DNA of 13,921 bases from JBEHYA01 sp048498415. Lineage in GTDB: Bacteria > Pseudomonadota > Alphaproteobacteria > UBA9219 > RGZA01. The notes beneath the pieces are model-generated. The model ran no database searches. It was not told the DNA's origin and worked only from the letters and a program-made list of their open reading frames with translations. The position numbers and the translations under genes were made by a program. Shown piece after piece: positions 13,182 through 13,921 of this stretch (its first letter is position 1; each line of letters starts with the position of its first letter). The stretch lies in assembly GCA_048498415.1 (NCBI GenBank), contig JBEHYA010000052.1:1-13921 (forward strand). The letters run 5' to 3'.

Positions 13182-13921
13182 ATGGACTTCGAGAAAAACA
13201 AACGCATTCCCCTTGGCATTCCCGGCGCGCCGTGGCCCACCATGCTGCGCGAGGTCGGCGCCAAGGGCACCGTGAGCTTTGAACTGGGCGCCATTGAAGA
13301 CGCCGATAATCCGCTTGTCATTCCGTCCGCCCGCGATTACGCGGAAGTGGTGGGGCTGATGATGCGCAACATGCCCACCCGCCACATGCTGCCGGCGCTG
13401 GAATTTCTCATCGCGCTCATGAACATGCAGCAGAATAACCGCATCGGTTATCTGCTGTCCGATCCCGGCGTGGGCAAAACCTTTTTGGCGGTGCTGCTGG
13501 GCAAGGCGCGCGACCCGCGCGGGCCCATCGTCACCGATGCCGGCGGCAAAAACCTGGAATACTTATTATATCAGACGGTGTTCGATACCGATGATAACCG
13601 TTCGCTCACCGATCTCATTGATGCGCGGCTGGCTTCCAACACCCAGAACCCGCTCACCATCAAACAGCTGGAAAAACTGAATACGGTTGATGGCAACGGC
13701 CAGCCGGTTACGCATTTCAGCCACGACGGCGCGCGCTATCACATGGACTGGAAAGGTATCGCCGCCGACGAACGGCTGGAAGCCGATACCGTGCGCGGCA
13801 TTCTGGAAGCGGTGCGGAGTTATGAAGGACTGACCGGCGGCGGCGCCGGCATCGGCTTTAAAATCGTCAAGGGCCCGCTGGTGCTGGCCCACGAACAGGG
13901 CCGCGATCTGGTCATTGATGA
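13182..13921 (+). CDS. MoxR-type AAA+ ATPase (3' end beyond window)
   Basis: The first 246 residues of an AAA+ ATPase, open to the window edge. Walker A is SDPGVGKT at 93-100, with Ser where the first Gly is usual. FKIVKGPLVLAHEQGRDLVID at the end matches the MoxR pattern F-x-x-x-x-GP...LxxDE, so Walker B falls exactly at the window edge: Asp246 is complete and the next codon begins GA. About 140 residues separate Walker A and B, well above the 60-70 usual in MoxR proteins, so there is an insertion (about 125-215: TIKQLEKLNTVDGNGQPVTH... through ADTVRGILEAVRSYEG). The N-terminal 90 residues are also longer than usual. ATP hydrolysis should drive remodelling of a client presented by the upstream VWA partner, as in CobS/CobT, NorQ/NorD and RavA/ViaA. 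Confidence 0.88.
   Translation, partial: MDFEKNKRIPLGIPGAPWPTMLREVGAKGTVSFELGAIEDADNPLVIPSARDYAEVVGLMMRNMPTRHMLPALEFLIALMNMQQNNRIGYLLSDPGVGKTFLAVLLGKARDPRGPIVTDAGGKNLEYLLYQTVFDTDDNRSLTDLIDARLASNTQNPLTIKQLEKLNTVDGNGQPVTHFSHDGARYHMDWKGIAADERLEADTVRGILEAVRSYEGLTGGGAGIGFKIVKGPLVLAHEQGRDLVID

Overview
The window looks like a chromosomal segment of a Gram-negative bacterium, probably an alphaproteobacterium. The composition is GC-rich and genes are tightly packed with 1-8 bp overlaps. A YdbH-YnbE-YdbL cassette implies an outer membrane. Taxonomy is inferred from gene content and style only, since no search was possible.

Layout. (1) 8-3758, minus strand: ydbH-ynbE-ydbL-uup. The first three encode the AsmA-like/lipoprotein/periplasmic-chaperone set linked in enterobacteria to lipid transport between the membranes. 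The fourth is an ABC-F ATPase of the Uup type. (2) 3877-4177: a tRNA-Gln(CUG) gene with a probable promoter. About 180 bp of stacked inverted repeats follow, ending in a near-perfect 19-nt copy of the tRNA 3' end. (3) 4193-4888, plus: a VIT/CCC1-family metal transporter that overlaps the next gene tail to tail. (4) 4881-9421, minus: a five-gene, translationally coupled run coding for a GNAT acetyltransferase, a divergent SelO-like kinase-fold protein, an unrecognised 202-aa protein, PnuC and NadR. PnuC and NadR together import nicotinamide riboside and convert it to NAD. (5) 9422-9470: a 49-bp divergent intergenic region holding two overlapping sigma70-type promoters, each placed to start transcription at the A of its ATG, so both mRNAs are predicted to be leaderless. 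(6) 9471-10265, plus: a protein with a SAM-methyltransferase-like nucleotide fold. (7) 10266-10418: two perfect CRP-type operators (TGTGA-N6-TCACA) whose centres are exactly 42 bp apart. (8) 10419-13921, plus: a 916-aa protein with an HEIGH metallopeptidase motif, a long acidic/Gly-Pro linker and a C-terminal VWA domain. A strong ribosome binding site then leads into a MoxR-type AAA+ ATPase cut off by the window edge at its Walker B motif.

The most promising candidates for undescribed biology are three. The first is the AAA+/VWA-metallopeptidase pair under tandem CRP-type operators. The second is the SelO-like protein, which appears to lack the catalytic Asp yet keeps the Mg-binding Asn and Asp and sits in an NAD-salvage operon. 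The third is the structured element downstream of tRNA-Gln that ends in a copy of the tRNA 3' terminus.
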